DNA of 64,000 nt. Origin: Vombatus ursinus (Eukaryota; Chordata; Mammalia; Diprotodontia; Vombatidae). Below the pieces are notes generated by a model. It was not told where the DNA came from, ran no database searches, and saw only the letters and a list, made by a program, of their open reading frames with translations. Shown here piece after piece: positions 33,706 through 45,657 of this stretch. Made by a program: the position numbers and the translations under genes. Each line of letters begins with the position of its first letter. The first letter of the stretch is position 1. The stretch lies in the NCBI RefSeq assembly GCF_900497805.2, contig NW_020954570.1:10849730-10913729 (forward strand). The letters are read 5' to 3'.

Positions 33706-34677
33706 TAAAAGAATAAAAAGTATAGCTACAGAAATGTAGAAAACAATACAAAAATTAGTCAATAATAGAAACACAAAATGATACTAAGATTCAAAGGTCC
33801 CAAGACTAAAAATTCAGAGATTCAGAGCTTCCCATATTTCATTGCATTTATAGGAAGAATTCTCAAAATACCAGTCAAATAAAAAAGAACCCCTACAGGT
33901 ATATTTCCTTCTCATAAGTAGATAACCAATTAAACATTAGTATATTTACAGTCATATTAAAATACTTGAGAGGACAGAGTGTTATCAATTCAGTATACTC
34001 TACCTTATTGTAGTATCTTGTGGTGGAACTTGTCTTAAAATTTATTGCAGAAAATTCCTGTCTCCTTGTCTAAAGGTCATAAGGCCAGTTAGGAAACCTG
34101 TTTCAAGAGGATACAGCTAACCTTCCCATTTAGATATATTTAAGGCCTAATTTGGATGATGAATGAATAAGCTATAACCTTTTCTCTTTAATGCCCCATA
34201 AATCATAACTATCCTGAATAGGGGAACATTTGTTCTTCATCACTTACCTTAAAGTGAAGCACATTGGTAAGGAAATGTTCTTGTATTTCACTGATTGCAA
34301 ATTAAAATAATGAAATGAATGTCAAATGTCCTTTCAATGTATATTTCATTTCCATGGCAACCCTCAGGTAACTGAGTTGGTTAAATTGCAAATTATATAT
34401 CCACCTATTTAAGACTTCAATGAAATAAAACTATTTAATCAAGCTTATCCATTCTGCTCTCTACTCATGATCACCTATTAAAGTCAAATTCAAAGTATTA
34501 GGTGCCTCTCTTCCTTTAACTAGTATTTCCATTGTCTATGAAGTTCACCAATCCATGAAAGTGGCTTATACACATAGATCATGCTTTGTATGCAGTAAAT
34601 ATAGACTTAATTTTAGGGGGATAAGATTTTTTTCAACAACAAAATTTAAAACATAGGCCACTTTATATTTTCAGATA
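33706..34677. other. Unassigned non-coding DNA
   Basis: No repeat or gene recognised. Confidence 0.3.
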
Positions 34678-34735
34678 CATACACACGCACACACACACAC
34701 ATGCACATGCACATGCACATGAGCACACACCCCAC
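34678..34735. repeat. (CA)n microsatellite
   Basis: CA units with CATG interruptions. The Val/Cys/His-rich end of a minus-strand open frame here is its translation. Confidence 0.9.
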
Positions 34736-35714
34736 CACCACACTTCAAAAACTTTAGCTCACAAATCACTGTGTTTACCTTTAATACATAGTCAATAGGC
34801 ACAATTAGCTGAAAGCAAAAGCATAAATTGCCTGAGATGGCATAGTAATTATAGTTAGAACAATAATAACAAAACATTTCCCTCATAAACCAGGGGCATA
34901 CTCTTCTACAGGTATACCCACCATCAATGAGAGAGTAAGCACATAAATAGAGAGTGTGGTTGTAGAAGGACACATGCTTAGGGAACACATAACCAAAACA
35001 ACTCACTCTTGCAACAAGCCAGAATTGTGATACCCTTTCTCTTCTCCTGGTGTTCTCATGCTGCTCCCACTCAGCACAGGATCTTTGCTATACAGATCTC
35101 ACAACTGGGCATACTGAATATGATCCTCTCTTTAGCTCAGTTCTTGAGAGCCAAAGCTGATTCTATTATCCATTCACCTTGGTCACACTCCAAAGGGCTA
35201 GCTCATGCCTTGACTAATGGTTATATTCCCTGTTAGGTGTGATGTCTACTACTGTTTGAAAAATTCTAATTCAAGACACCATAGCCAATGTGAGGAGGAG
35301 GGCAAGAAGAGAGAAATCAACTTTGTCCTTCTCCTTTCCCCAAGGAATATTTCCTGTTCAACAGTAGGTTTCTTCCCCACTTCTCTGCCACAGGTCACAA
35401 TCATCAACTGGGCTTTCTAAACCCAAATCACAGGACTGTCTGCCCCCCTAAATTGCCTCCTTATAGAGTGTTTCACCTTCTTTTGCTCTGGAACAGGACT
35501 AACTAGCTGATTTTATTCATTTCCTTTTTAAATTTAAATTTTATTTTTGCAAATCAACAAAAATGTGTTTTCTACCTCTTCCATCCCATCCCACTGAGAA
35601 AAATGAAACATCTTATGAAATTTAAAATTGATGCTCCACTTTATTCAGAGTTAATTATTGATTGAGAATTGCATCTAATTACTGGAATCAATACTTAGGA
35701 ATTAGGTTTATTTG
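34736..35714. other. Unassigned non-coding DNA
   Basis: No family recognised. 35,515-35,600 ('attttatttttgcaaatcaacaaaaatgtg') has a repeat-like look but I cannot name it. Confidence 0.3.
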
Positions 35715-36514
35715 TAGTGCTTCTTAAACTGTGGGTCATAATCCCATTATGGGGTTCGGTAACTGAATGTGTGTTATGAAAAATTTGACAACAGTAAAAG
35801 GTTTCTGAACAAGCAATGACCAAAAATTAATTCAAAATCAAATGTGTAATGAAACTGAGGTGCTTCTGGCAGTGCTTCTCCATGATGCATCATGCAACTT
35901 CACTGCAGCTTTGGTTCTGAACACACAACATGCACACTTTGTACTGTGTATGCTGCCATGCCACACAATGTTAACAAATGTTGCCAGAAACACCTTGCCT
36001 CAGATTCAAGACTATTGCATGTTTTGAATTGCAATATTTTTGCTGTACATACAAAATTGTTAAGTGAATTTTGGCTTGGGAATAGGACACAATTTTCAAC
36101 AATTTCTTAAATGGCCCTAAACTTGCTTTTGCCATTTTGTACTACATATTTATGCAAAGCAACATTCTCAGAATTAATAATTATAAAATCAAAATATCGA
36201 TCAACTCTCAAAAACATTGAAGATGTTCCTGCAGTACCAAGTCCTGTGGTTTCAAATATTCCAACAAGGTATAATTCTTTATGTAAAAATAAACAAGTAC
36301 ATCCATCTCATTAGTATACACATTTGCTTTTATCTTTAATAAATGGCAAAATTATATGTATACAAAAGAATTGTTTTACAATAAATTTCTCTATGATTTG
36401 TCATCAGTAAATGTTTGACTTATATGCCTATTTCATATAGCTATATACCTGGAGTTATGTAAAAATTTCTCAGGCAAAAAGAGATTGCAAGTGGAAAAAG
36501 TTTAAGAAACCTTG
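35715..36514 (+). mobile_element. hAT DNA transposon with transposase C-terminal remnant
   Basis: The left end AGTGCTTCTTAAACTGTGGGT (35,716 on) and right end ...AAAGTTTAAGAAACCTTG (ending 36,514) form imperfect terminal inverted repeats. Between them lies the C-terminal part of a hAT transposase (36,111-36,311). The rest of the transposase gene is missing or unreadable, so at about 800 bp this is an internally deleted copy. Target duplications are not clear. A 0.1-kb element with the same ends is at 62,817-62,920. Confidence 0.85.
36060..36314 (+). pseudogene. hAT transposase, C-terminal dimerisation domain remnant
   Basis: hAT transposases cut and paste the element. Their C-terminal hATC domain mediates dimerisation. 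The frame reads LLSEFWLGNRTQFSTIS, a stop, then MALNLLLPFCTTYLCKATFS, and later IIIKSKYRSTL, SNIPTRYNSLCKNKQ and VHPSH before a natural-looking stop. TTYLCxxxFSxL followed by KxKYRxRL and LCxxKQxHPSH is the typical hATC order. The copy has lost everything upstream, including the catalytic D,D,E core. One in-frame stop precedes the Met at 36,111, so the apparent 67-codon ORF is only the end of the gene. Confidence 0.85.
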
Positions 36515-36985
36515 ATTTAAAGGATAGGTTGACTACTTAATATTAGAGATCTGACTTCTTAATAAAAGGATGACTTCCCTATTTTTCAAGGCTGCAGCTT
36601 GGGCTTACTTCAGTGGATAGGAGGAGGGGGAGGGATGAATCCCTGAAGTCATGAGATGTTCTGCCTGTGTCATGGGTTTCTTACTATCAGACTTTCCAGA
36701 AAATGTTGACTCCCTTGTCATGAGTCTCAGAAATACCTTCTTGTAAACCAAGCTAAATGTAAGCACATTCTACACTTTTACCAACTTTATAAAAAAGACT
36801 TCTTTGTCTATTCTAATATATCTCTGGTCACTGAGGATCCATTGACCTCTATTATTGGCAACTACTAGCCTTGCCAATGAATACATTATGCTCAAAACCT
36901 TTGTGCCTCAGTTTCTCTTCATCACAGATTTTTTTTAATCACAGTACACTGTTATAAGTAGTAAACATAAAAGTAAAGCAAAACA
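36515..36985. other. Unassigned non-coding DNA
   Basis: No repeat family I can support. The 36,780-36,930 stretch ending 'cctcagtttctcttcatcaca' looks repeat-derived. Confidence 0.3.
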
Positions 36986-36994
36986 AATTTCTGC

Positions 36995-37220
36995 ACTGCC
37001 AATATATGTATGTATGTGTGTGGGTATTCACACAATATATACAAATCACACTATGTGTGTGTGTATGTGTGTATTCATTGACAATGAATACATTTATTTT
37101 GCTTGAGTTTTACTGTTTACAGATATGTGTGTGTATGTATATGTAAATATACATGCATACATACACATGCACATATACACACATGTGTATATGGTGTGTG
37201 GGTGTGTGTGTGTAGAAAAA
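36995..37220. repeat. Compound TG/TA microsatellite cluster
   Basis: (TATG)n at 37,002-37,020, (TG)n at 37,052-37,074 and 37,120-37,140, and CA/TG alternation to 37,213. Confidence 0.9.
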
Positions 37221-37289
37221 TCTGTACTCTCAATCTATCACTTGTCTATGAGGACATAAAGAGCATGTTTAATGAGTTATCTTTAATCA

Positions 37290-39599
37290 TGCTTTCTTAT
37301 TGCAGTGATTAGCAATCTCCAGTCTTTCAAAAGTTGTTTTTATGATATTCTTCTTTCTTATATTAATTATCCCTCTGGTTCTACTCACTTTACTCTGTAT
37401 CAGTTAATAAAAGTCTTCTCAGGTTTTTCTGAAACCATCACCTTCATCATTTCTTATAGTACAATAGTATTCCATCATATTTATATACTCTGATTTCCTC
37501 AACCATTCCTTAATTGATAAGTACTTTTTAGTATACAGTTGTTTGCCAACACAAACAGATTTGCTATGTTTTTTTTTTCAGTACATAAGGATCATTTTTT
37601 CTCTTCTTTTGATCTCTTTGTAGTAATAGTCTAGTATTACTGGGTCAAAATAGTTTAGTAGTCTGAAAACATTTCCAAGTTGCTTTTGAGTATGACTGAA
37701 CTAGTTCACAGCTTCATCAACAGTGTGTCAATATGTCTCTTTTCCCACAGTCAAACTTCCAGCATTTGTCATTTTCTTCTTTTGTCAGCTTTGCAAATCT
37801 GATCATTATGAGGTAGAACTTCAGAATTGTTTTAATTTGCCTTTCTCTAATTAGTGATTTTGAGCATTTTTCATTTGTCTATTGATAGATTGGATTTCTT
37901 CTGAAAACATCCTTCTCATACTCTTTGACCATTTATCAATTAGAGAATGACTCTTACTGATATAAATTTGACTGGTTTCACTATATCTTAGAAATGAGTT
38001 CTTGATCAGAGAAACTTGCTACAAATATTTTCATATTTACCTGCTTTCTTTCTAATTTTAACTGCCTTGGCTTTGTGAAAAAAATTAACTTTATGTAATA
38101 AAGATTGTACCTCTTCTGATTCTCTCTATCCCTTGTTTGATAATGAACCCATCCCTTATCCATAACTCCAGCAGATTATTTCTTTCTTACTTCCACAATG
38201 TACTCATGATGTCATAATTTATGTCTGTTATGTGTGCTTTTGAACCCCATCTTGGTGTACAGTGTCAGATGTTGATCTCTACCCAGTTTATGCCAGACTG
38301 CTTTCCAGTTTTCTCATTAGTTTTTCATAAAATAATGAGTTCTTACTCCAATAGCTGGGATCATTGGATTTATCAAATACTAGGCTAGTATGGTTATTTG
38401 TTTCTCCTTATTGTGTGTCTAATCTATTCCACTTATAAATCTATTTCTTAGCCAGTACCAAACTTATTTGATAATTACCATTTTATAGTATAATTTGAGA
38501 CTCAGTAGGGGGCCAACCACATCTACTTCTTTCCCATTTAAAAAAAAATCTTTCCTATTTATGAGCAATTAATATTTCTCACATTATTTAAATCTGCATT
38601 TATATAGAGGGTTTTAGTTGTATTTATATAATTACCATGTTTGTCTTGGCAGGTAGCCTTCAAGTATTTTGTAACTTCTGTAGTTGTTTTGGGGGCAGCT
38701 AGATGGCTCAGTGGATAGAACATTGGGCCTAGAGTCAGGAAGACTTGAGTTTAAACAGGGCCTCAGATACTTACTAGCTCTGTGACCCTGGGAAAGTCAC
38801 TTAATGACTGTTTGCCTTAATTCACTGGAGAAGGAAATGACAAACTACACCAGTATCTCTGCCAAGAAAACCCCATGGACAGTACTGGCATACTAGTCAA
38901 TAAATGTCAAAGAACAACAAGTAGTTATTTTTTAATTTTATTTTTAATTTATGGGATAAAACAAGCATTTTGTTTTTTTTTTTTACTAGATTTTGTTGCC
39001 AATACATGGAAGTTGTGGTGATTTATTTGGATTTTTAAAATATCCCTACAACTTTTCTAAAATTGCTAATCATTTCAATCAGTTATTTTTAGTTGATAAT
39101 CTAGAGTTCCCTAAATAAAACATCATATCAACTGTAATAAAAAGCAATACTTTAATAACACCTTTATCAACACTTATTCCTTCAATTTCTTTGCCTTCCT
39201 TATTGCTACATCTAGCATGCCGATCATTATATTGAGCAGTAATTGTAATAATGGGTATCCTCTCTGTACTGCTGATCTTACTGGAAAGACCTCCAGTATA
39301 TCCTCATTACAGATAATGTTGACTTCTTTTGAGATAGATTCTACTTATTAAACTAAGGAAAGATTAATTTATTCCTATATTTACTAGCATTTTTAACAGA
39401 ATAGGTGCTGTTAAAATGAGTGCTGATAAAAAGTTATCTCATCAATAACTTTTTCTGCACCTATAATATAATTGTATGATTTTTGTTGTTTTTGTTATAT
39501 GGTCTATTATGTTTATAGTTTTCCTAACACTGAACCAATGCTAAATTCCTGTTATAAATCCAAACTAGTCCTATTTTAAAATTTTCTTATTTACTTTTT
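37290..39599 (-). pseudogene. L1 ORF2 remnant (RT and C-terminal region)
   Basis: Recognised by nucleotide order rather than by long peptides: 'ccttcaatttctttgccttccttattgct' (39,180) is upstream of the region where the FADD core should lie (about 39,100), with 'ttagttgataatctagagttccctaaataaaacatcatatcaactg' covering it. No open frame above about 60 codons remains, so it is more decayed than the other L1 copies. ORF2 would encode endonuclease and reverse transcriptase. Confidence 0.75.
38691..38920 (+). repeat. MAR1-type SINE
   Basis: 'ggggcagctagatggctcagtggatagaacattgggcc', 'actagctctgtgaccctgggaaagtcac', 'ggagaaggaaatgacaaactacaccagtatctctgccaagaaaacccc'. Target-site duplication GTAGTTGTTTT (38,680-38,690) / GTAGTTATTTT (38,921-38,931). 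Confidence 0.93.
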
Positions 39600-40257
39600 T
39601 CTATTTTTACTCCTCCCCTTCTCTTATCCCCTTCCCTTTCTATTTTCCTGTAGGGCAGGATAGATTTCTATACCCCATTGCCTATATATCTTATTTCCCA
39701 GTTGCACATTGAAACAATTTTTAACATTTGTTTTTAAAACTTTGGGTTCCAAATTTTCTTCCTTCCTCCCTCCCCATCCACCTTCATTGAGAAGGCAAGC
39801 AACTCAATACAGGTTATACATGTGTAGTCATGCAAAACACTTCCATAGTAGTCATGTTGTGAAAAACTAACTATATTTCCCTTCATCCTATCCCACCCCC
39901 CATTTATTTTGACTTCCTTTTGACCTCCTTAGAAGTGTTTGCTTCTGATTACCCCTTCCCCCAATCTGCCCTCCCCTCTATCATCCCACTGCTCTCTTGT
40001 CCCCTTCCCTGCCCCATACCCAATTGAGTGTGTATGTTATTCCCTCTTTAGGCCAAATCTGATGAGAACAAGATTCAGTCATTCCCTCTCACCTTCCTCC
40101 ATTTCCCCTCCTGTAAAAAATTTTCTTGTCTGTTTCATGTGAGATAATTTACCCCATTCTACCCCTCCCTTTCTCCTTCTCCCAGTATAATCCTCTCTCA
40201 CTCCTTAATGTTATTCTCCAGATATCACCTCTTCACCTTCAACTCATCCTGAGACCT

Positions 40258-40322
40258 ATATCTATTTATCTATCTATCGATCTAACTATCTAACTCTACA
40301 TACACATACATATAATTTTTTC
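40258..40322. repeat. TATC/CATA microsatellite
   Basis: TATC and ACATACAT units at the fixed microsatellite site of the ORF1-only family. Confidence 0.85.
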
Positions 40323-40446
40323 CCTCCAAGTACCCTAATGCTGACAAAGGTCTCATGAGTTACAAATATCATCTTTCCACGCAAGAATATAAACAGTTCA
40401 ACCTTAATAAGTCCCTGGTATGATTTTTCTTTCCTGTTTACCTCTT

Positions 40447-40712
40447 CATGATTCTCTTGAGTCTTGCATTTGAAAGTCAAATTTTCTATTTAGCTCTGGT
40501 CTTTTCATCAAGAATGCTTGAAAGTCCTCAGTTTCACTGAATTTCCAATTTTTCCTCTGAAGGATTGTACTCAGTTTTGCTGGGTAGATGATTCTTGGTT
40601 GCAATCCTATCCCCTTTGACCTCCTGAATATTGTATTCCAGGCCATCCAGTCCCTTAATGTAGAAGCTGCTAAATCTTGTGGTATCCTGATTGTGTTTCC
40701 ACGATACTTGAT
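40447..40712 (-). pseudogene. ORF1 C-terminal part of the ORF1-only element
   Basis: A minus frame ending at about 40,446 reads MAWNTIFRRSKGIGLQPRII, then YPAKLSTILQRKNWKFSETE and ending FDFQMQDSRES before a stop at the conserved place. LQPRIIYPAKLS is the match to the conserved end of L1 ORF1p (FQPRISYPAKLS in human L1, from memory). The upstream part is lost by 5' truncation. Confidence 0.85.
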
Positions 40713-41760
40713 ATGGGTTAAACAGTTTATAATAATTTGTCTTATTTTTTCTTTGGTTGTAAATTTGGTTGTAAATGATATGGAGAATTTTGTTTTCTTA
40801 TTTCTTTTATAAAATTAAGTTACATGATGTCTAATCTTGACCCCCCCAAATAGTTTATATCCTTATTTATTAAGTCAATGTTGTTATTTTCTATTTTATT
40901 AATATTTTCTTTCAATTTTGGGATTTATATTTAAGGGGTTAATTGGAATTTTATTACTCCTTTGGGGTTTTTTTTAGCAGAATAACAGAACAATTCATTG
41001 TTATCAATCTATTTTGCTAATAAAACTGTTTAGAGATATCAATGTTTTTGCATGGACCTATTTTAGTGGTATCCCAAAAATGTTGGCATATTGACTTATC
41101 ATTGTCATTCTCTTTGAAAATTATTAATTGTTTATATGATTCATTCCTTTACTCATCAACTTTTTAAGGATTAAGTTTTTTAACCTCAATTTAATTTAAA
41201 TAATTTCTTCAGCAACACTTTATTGAATATAATTCTATAATCCTATGTTCCATAAAAGATATGTTGAATATTTCTGCCTTTCTGGATGTTTGTTGGGTTT
41301 TTATGCTCTTTTATATGGTCCCTTCTATTCCCATTCAGCAATTTCTGGAAATATTTCATTTAATTTTTCAAAAATTTTATATGGCTCCTTAACTTCTCTC
41401 ATATATTTTTTGTTATATTTACATATGTTTGAAAGGGATAAATTAAGGTTTCCTACTATCAGAATTTTATTAACTTTTCCTTTATGTATTTAGATGTTAT
41501 GCCATTTGGAGCATATATATTAAATATTGATATTAATTCTTGTCTCTGGTACCTTTCAGCAAAATGTAATTTCCCTGTTTATCTCTTTTAATGAAGTCTA
41601 CTTTTGTTGTTGTTTCTACCCTCATGTTTATTGCTTTAGTTGAAGCATATTATATTTTACTCTAGCCCCTTGTTTTACCTTTATATGTTTCTGTTTGAAC
41701 TGTTTCTTGTGAATAGCATATTTTTGTATTATTCATTCCAATGTATTCTAATTGGTGTTC

Positions 41761-42740
41761 CAGTAAACTACTGCTGGACTTAGCCATTAGCAACCAACTG
41801 AAGTCAACAAGCAGGAATCAGTCCATCCCTTCCTCAATCCATTTTTCATCTGTGACTCATAACTGGGTGGTAAGTTCCAAATGACATCTGCCCCTGTATC
41901 CTGCCTAAGATCAGGCTTCTCAGTGCAGGTTTGCAACCTCTTCTTCCATAGTACACAGTCTAAGTCCTCTTTAAATCCATGAGGAAATTGCCTCTTTTGG
42001 CTGCATGACTCCTGGCTAGATCTGTTTCTAATGCCTGCAAACCTATCTCTCTCTCTCTCTCTGCTGATCTGGGCTAGAAATATAATTCATTGTGATTCTT
42101 TCTTGGATTTCCCAATTAGGTTTCAGTTTCTTCTATTTTCTGTATCTCTGTAGAAGATTTGTCAAGGACAGCCTTGTTGTACTTATTGCTACTGTCAGTT
42201 TGGCTATTCTGTCATTTTTGCTATATTCCTGTGTCTCATTCTCTAAAGGGCTACTCAGTCATCCTGGCTATACTCCTGAGATGAATGAAAACCCAGAGAG
42301 ACACAGTTTCTGGGTAATAAATAATCAATTTATAATTAGGCAGGCTAGCAATCAATAAATCGAGTGTCAATGGCTCTTCTTGATAACTAAAGATGCTAAG
42401 AGAGATTCTGAAATACCTTACATACCTTCTGAAAGGGAATTCCCCTGACAAATAAAAGTCAAACTTGATTGGTGAACATTTAATAAGGAGGTAGGCTAAA
42501 AGTCTTCAGCTCCTCTTGCTGAGAGTGTGACATGATTATGAGACTGAGTAGCCTTCAGCAGTATCAGAAGGGGAAGCCATTACAATACAGACCTCTCTGG
42601 TTGGTTTTCTCCTTCTTGAGCCCAGTCATCCTAAACTCTGATAGAGAAGTTCAAGGACAGGGGATCCTTCCCTTAGAGTAAGAGCTCACACAGACTGGAT
42701 TCTGTTTATACTCTTTTCCCCCATTGTCTATGGTGCTTTT
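41761..42740. other. Unassigned; part possibly LTR-like
   Basis: 41,761-42,270 shows nothing definite except (CT)n at 42,044-42,062. 42,270-42,720 ('acccagagagacacagtttctgggtaataaataatcaattt...') has the base composition of a marsupial LTR, but I find neither matching ends nor a target duplication. Confidence 0.3.
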
Positions 42741-42744
42741 ATTT

Positions 42745-42960
42745 ATTTTTTTTATTTGAATGGTATTTTGTGTTTTTCACTTACATGGAAAGAATTTTTA
42801 ACATTCATTTTTTATAAAATTTTGCATTCCAAATTTTCTCCCTCCCTTTTTCCTCTTTCCTCTTCCTAAGGTGGTAAGCAATTTGATATAGGTGATCTAT
42901 GTGCAATCATGTAACATATTGCTATTTTATTTATGTTGTGAAAGAATAGTTTATAATCTA
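42745..42960 (-). repeat. L1 3' end fragment
   Basis: Plus strand shows the reverse of the L1 tail: 'tatttgaatggtattttgtgtttttcacttacatggaaagaatttttaacattc', 'ttgcattccaaattttctccctcc', 'ggtggtaagcaatttgatatagg', 'atgtgcaatcatgtaac'. Same 3'UTR subtype as 5,030-5,190. Confidence 0.85.
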
Positions 42961-43540
42961 AACTTCATCTACCACAGAAAATATTTAAGATGCAAGGTAT
43001 TCATAGCTAATTTTAAAAAATGCAAATTCATAAAACATTCAAATAGTGCATTAGCATCTCTTTGGAAGCTAAATCACTTTATGTTATAGCTGAAAAAGTT
43101 CTCATTCATCTCAGATCTATACAAGCAACTTTGCAATGGCTATTTTGATAATGCCCAGTTGTCTTGTTCTCCAGTTATAAGGCAATCTTTCTTTCTAGGA
43201 GGCTTATGCCAGAATATATTGAAAATCAGAAATTCTTTATCTCTTAGCCCCTCTCAAGTTTCTGTAAAAAGACAATTTTCAAGTACAATCTCCAAAATGT
43301 GTTCTGAAAAGGATACAGAAAAGCAGAAAGCAGCCAGGAACCAAAGGTCAATAAACATCTGGGTCAGTAAATGCTATTAACTTAAGTGTCTCTTCACAAG
43401 AGCTATTTTCTTCACCTGACTGTGGTTAAAGATGAAGCAACCTTCTCACACTGCACTTCAGCCTAGTAGTTGAATGGAGAGAGCAAAAAAACAAAACAAA
43501 AAAAAACTGATCTGACATCACAGCTCGCCCATTTCATTTA
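42961..43540. other. Unassigned non-coding DNA
   Basis: No repeat or gene recognised. Confidence 0.3.
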
Positions 43541-43556
43541 AAAAATTTCTAATTGA

Positions 43557-44415
43557 GGGGGACAGAACCAAGATGGTAAAAGCAGTGACTTGCTTGAGCT
43601 CTCCCCCAAACCCCTCCAAATTCCTGTAAAAATAACTAAATAAATTCTAGAGCAGCAGAAACCACAAAAAGACAGACTAAAACAAATTTCCAGCCCAAGA
43701 CAACCTGAATGGTTCATGGGAAAGGTCCATTGCACGAGGCTGGGAGAGGAGCACAGTTAAAGATGGGCCATGCTAGCAAAGAGAGGACCACAGTAAATCT
43801 GGAGCAGGATTCAGGGGACTGAATCACAGGCAACTGTGCTGGTTTCCAGATTTCTCAACACAGAAACACCAAAGGCAACTTAGAAGGTCTGTGGGAAAGG
43901 TTGAGAGAGGAGCATGGTCCAGCATCAGCCCTGGCACAGCCCTAGGTGGCAGTGGTGGCAGCAGCTGCTTCAGGAACTCTCAGCCCACAGACAGTGGGTG
44001 GATTGAGCCATTGATCAGAGGGGGATTTCAGGGATCTCTTTGCTGGCACTGAATCAGAATTCTCTTACTTTTCCCATGCTTGGATCTGGGTCACAGTACT
44101 AGGTGGTGGTCCTGGAACAAGGAGTGCTGATGTGGTAAGGCTTGTGGTAGTGGTGGAGACAGAATCCTCCTTGCAGCTTCAAGGCAGAAAAGAGTGCTTT
44201 TGGTCACTCAAAGACCAGAGCATAGGCCAAGAAAGGACTAAACACCTTTCCCTTGATCATACCACCGTGGAAGAACTGAAAATTTAAAGGTCCCTAGAAG
44301 TATCTCTGAAAACAGCTGCACAAAACCCCTGAAACTTGGAATGGTACATCCTCCACAATGGAAGCAGGCCTCCACCTTAACAAAGAGTTTAAATGTCAGG
44401 TAATTGGCTGGGGAC
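43557..44415 (+). promoter_or_regulatory. 5'UTR of the ORF1-only element
   Basis: Starts 'ggggacagaaccaagatggt', with the CAAGATGG core near the very start as in L1 (YY1-type site by analogy with human L1). It then matches the antisense 5'UTR at 23,324-24,441 almost throughout, e.g. 'ctcccccaaacccctccaaat' and 'ctgggtcacag'. It ends just before ATG at 44,416. Confidence 0.7.
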
Positions 44416-45504
44416 ATGAGCAAACAGCAGAAAAATACTCAGACTATGGAATCTTACTTTGGTGACAAAGAAGATCAAAATGTATAACATACAACCAGAA
44501 GACAACAAAGTCAAATATCCCACATCCAAAGACTCCAAGAAAAATATGAATCAGTCCCAGGCCATGGAAGAGCTCAAAAAGGATTTTGAAAAGCAAGTAA
44601 GAGAAGTAGAGGAAAAATTGGTAAGATAAATGAGAGTGATGCAAGACAATCATGAAAAATGAGTCAACAGCTTGCTAAAGGAGACCCAAAAAAATACTGA
44701 AGAAAATAACACCTTAAAAAATAGATTAACCCAAATGGCAAAAGAGGTCCCAAAAGCCAATGAGCAGAAGAATGCCTTCAAAAATAGAATTGGCTAAATG
44801 GAAAAGGAGGTCCAAAAGCTCACTGAAGAAAATAAGTCCTTAAAAATTAGAATGGAGTAAATGGAAGCTAATGACTCTATGAAAAATCAAGAAATTATAA
44901 AACAAAACCAAAAGAATGAAAAAAATAGAAGACAATGTGAAATATCTCATTGGAAAAACAACTGATTTGGAAAATAGATCCAGGAGAGATAATTGAAAAA
45001 TTATGGGACTCCTTGAAAGCCATGATCAAAAAAAGAGCCTAGACATCATCTTTCAAGAAATTATCAAGGATAACTGCCCTGATATTCTAGAACAAGAGGA
45101 TAAAATAGAAATTGAAAGAATCTGCCAATCATCTTCTAAAAGAGATCCCCAAAATAAAACCCCTAGGACTATTGTAGCCAAATTCCATAGTTCCCAGGTC
45201 AAGGAGAAAATATTGCAAGCAGCCAGAAAGAAACAATTCAAGTATTGTGGAAACACAATCAGGATAACACAACATTTAGCAGCTTCTACATTAAGGGATC
45301 AGAGGGCTTGGAATATGATATTCTGGAGGTCAAAGGAGCTAAGATTACAACCAGGAATCACCTACCCAGCAAAACTTAGTATAATCCTTCGGGGGGGGGG
45401 GATGGATATTCAATAAAATAGAGGACTTTCAAGCATTCTTGATGAAAAGACCAGAGCTGAACAGAAAATTTGACTTTCAAATACAAGACTCAAGAGAAGC
45501 ATGA
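44416..45504 (+). pseudogene. ORF1 of the ORF1-only LINE (RNA-binding chaperone)
   Basis: About 362 codons from ATG (MSKQQKNTQTMESYFGDKED) to TGA at 45,502-45,504. N-terminal leader, then coiled coil (codons about 50-190; Glu/Lys/Asn-rich, e.g. MEELKKDFEKQVREVEEKL), then the RNA-binding parts. The best preserved part, 45,003-45,416, is open for 137 codons: FQEIIKDNCPDILEQEDKI, RTIVAKFHSSQVKEKILQAA, RKKQFKYCGNTIRITQHLAA, and the C-terminal LQPGITYPAKLSIIL. These align with human L1 ORF1p motifs (AREKGxx..IRLTxDLSAETL; FQPRISYPAKLS, from memory). There are several stops in the coiled coil and frame changes, one at a 10-G run (45,391-45,400). It is the most recent-looking ORF1 in the window but not functional as read. 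Confidence 0.88.
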
Positions 45505-45618
45505 AAAGGTAAACAGGAAAGAGAAATCATAAGGGACTCACTAAAGTTGAACTCTTTACATTCCTACAAGGAAAGATGACACTTGTAACTCATGAGACTT
45601 TTTCAGTATTTAGGGTAG

Positions 45619-45657
45619 TTGGAGGGAATACACACACAGAGACACACACACATAGAG
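45619..45657. repeat. CA-rich microsatellite
   Basis: 'acacacacagagacacacacacata' at the family's fixed simple-repeat site in the spacer. Confidence 0.9.

Larger units (their letters stand above)
39600..40712 (-). mobile_element. ORF1-only (HAL1-like) LINE, partial antisense copy
   Basis: Reading minus: C-terminal third of ORF1 (40,712-40,450), spacer with microsatellite site, purine-rich spacer, the junction CTAACTATATTTC on plus (39,867-39,879) where ORF2 is absent, first 3' tail (39,845-39,700), and the start of the second spacer copy (39,690-39,600). There it ends, without the second tail. It lies inside the older antisense L1. Confidence 0.75.
37290..41760 (-). mobile_element. Old antisense L1, interrupted by two later insertions
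   Basis: Reading minus, the order is endonuclease/linker (41,760-40,713), then RT (39,599-38,932), then RT end and C-terminal region (38,690-37,290). Matching landmarks on plus are 'gtatcccaaaaatgttggcatattgacttatcattgtcattctc' (41,069), 'ctttttctgcacctataatataattgtatgatttttg' (39,448), 'tgtttgtcttggcaggtag' (38,639), 'tgtcattttcttcttttgtcagctttgcaaatctgatca' (37,768). MAR1 (38,691-38,920) and an ORF1-only element (39,600-40,712) interrupt it, so this is one of the oldest layers in the window. Confidence 0.82.

Noticed and set aside
42270-42720. Possible LTR
   Set aside because: The composition and a polyadenylation-like stretch suggested it, but there are no TG...CA borders with a target duplication that I can defend.
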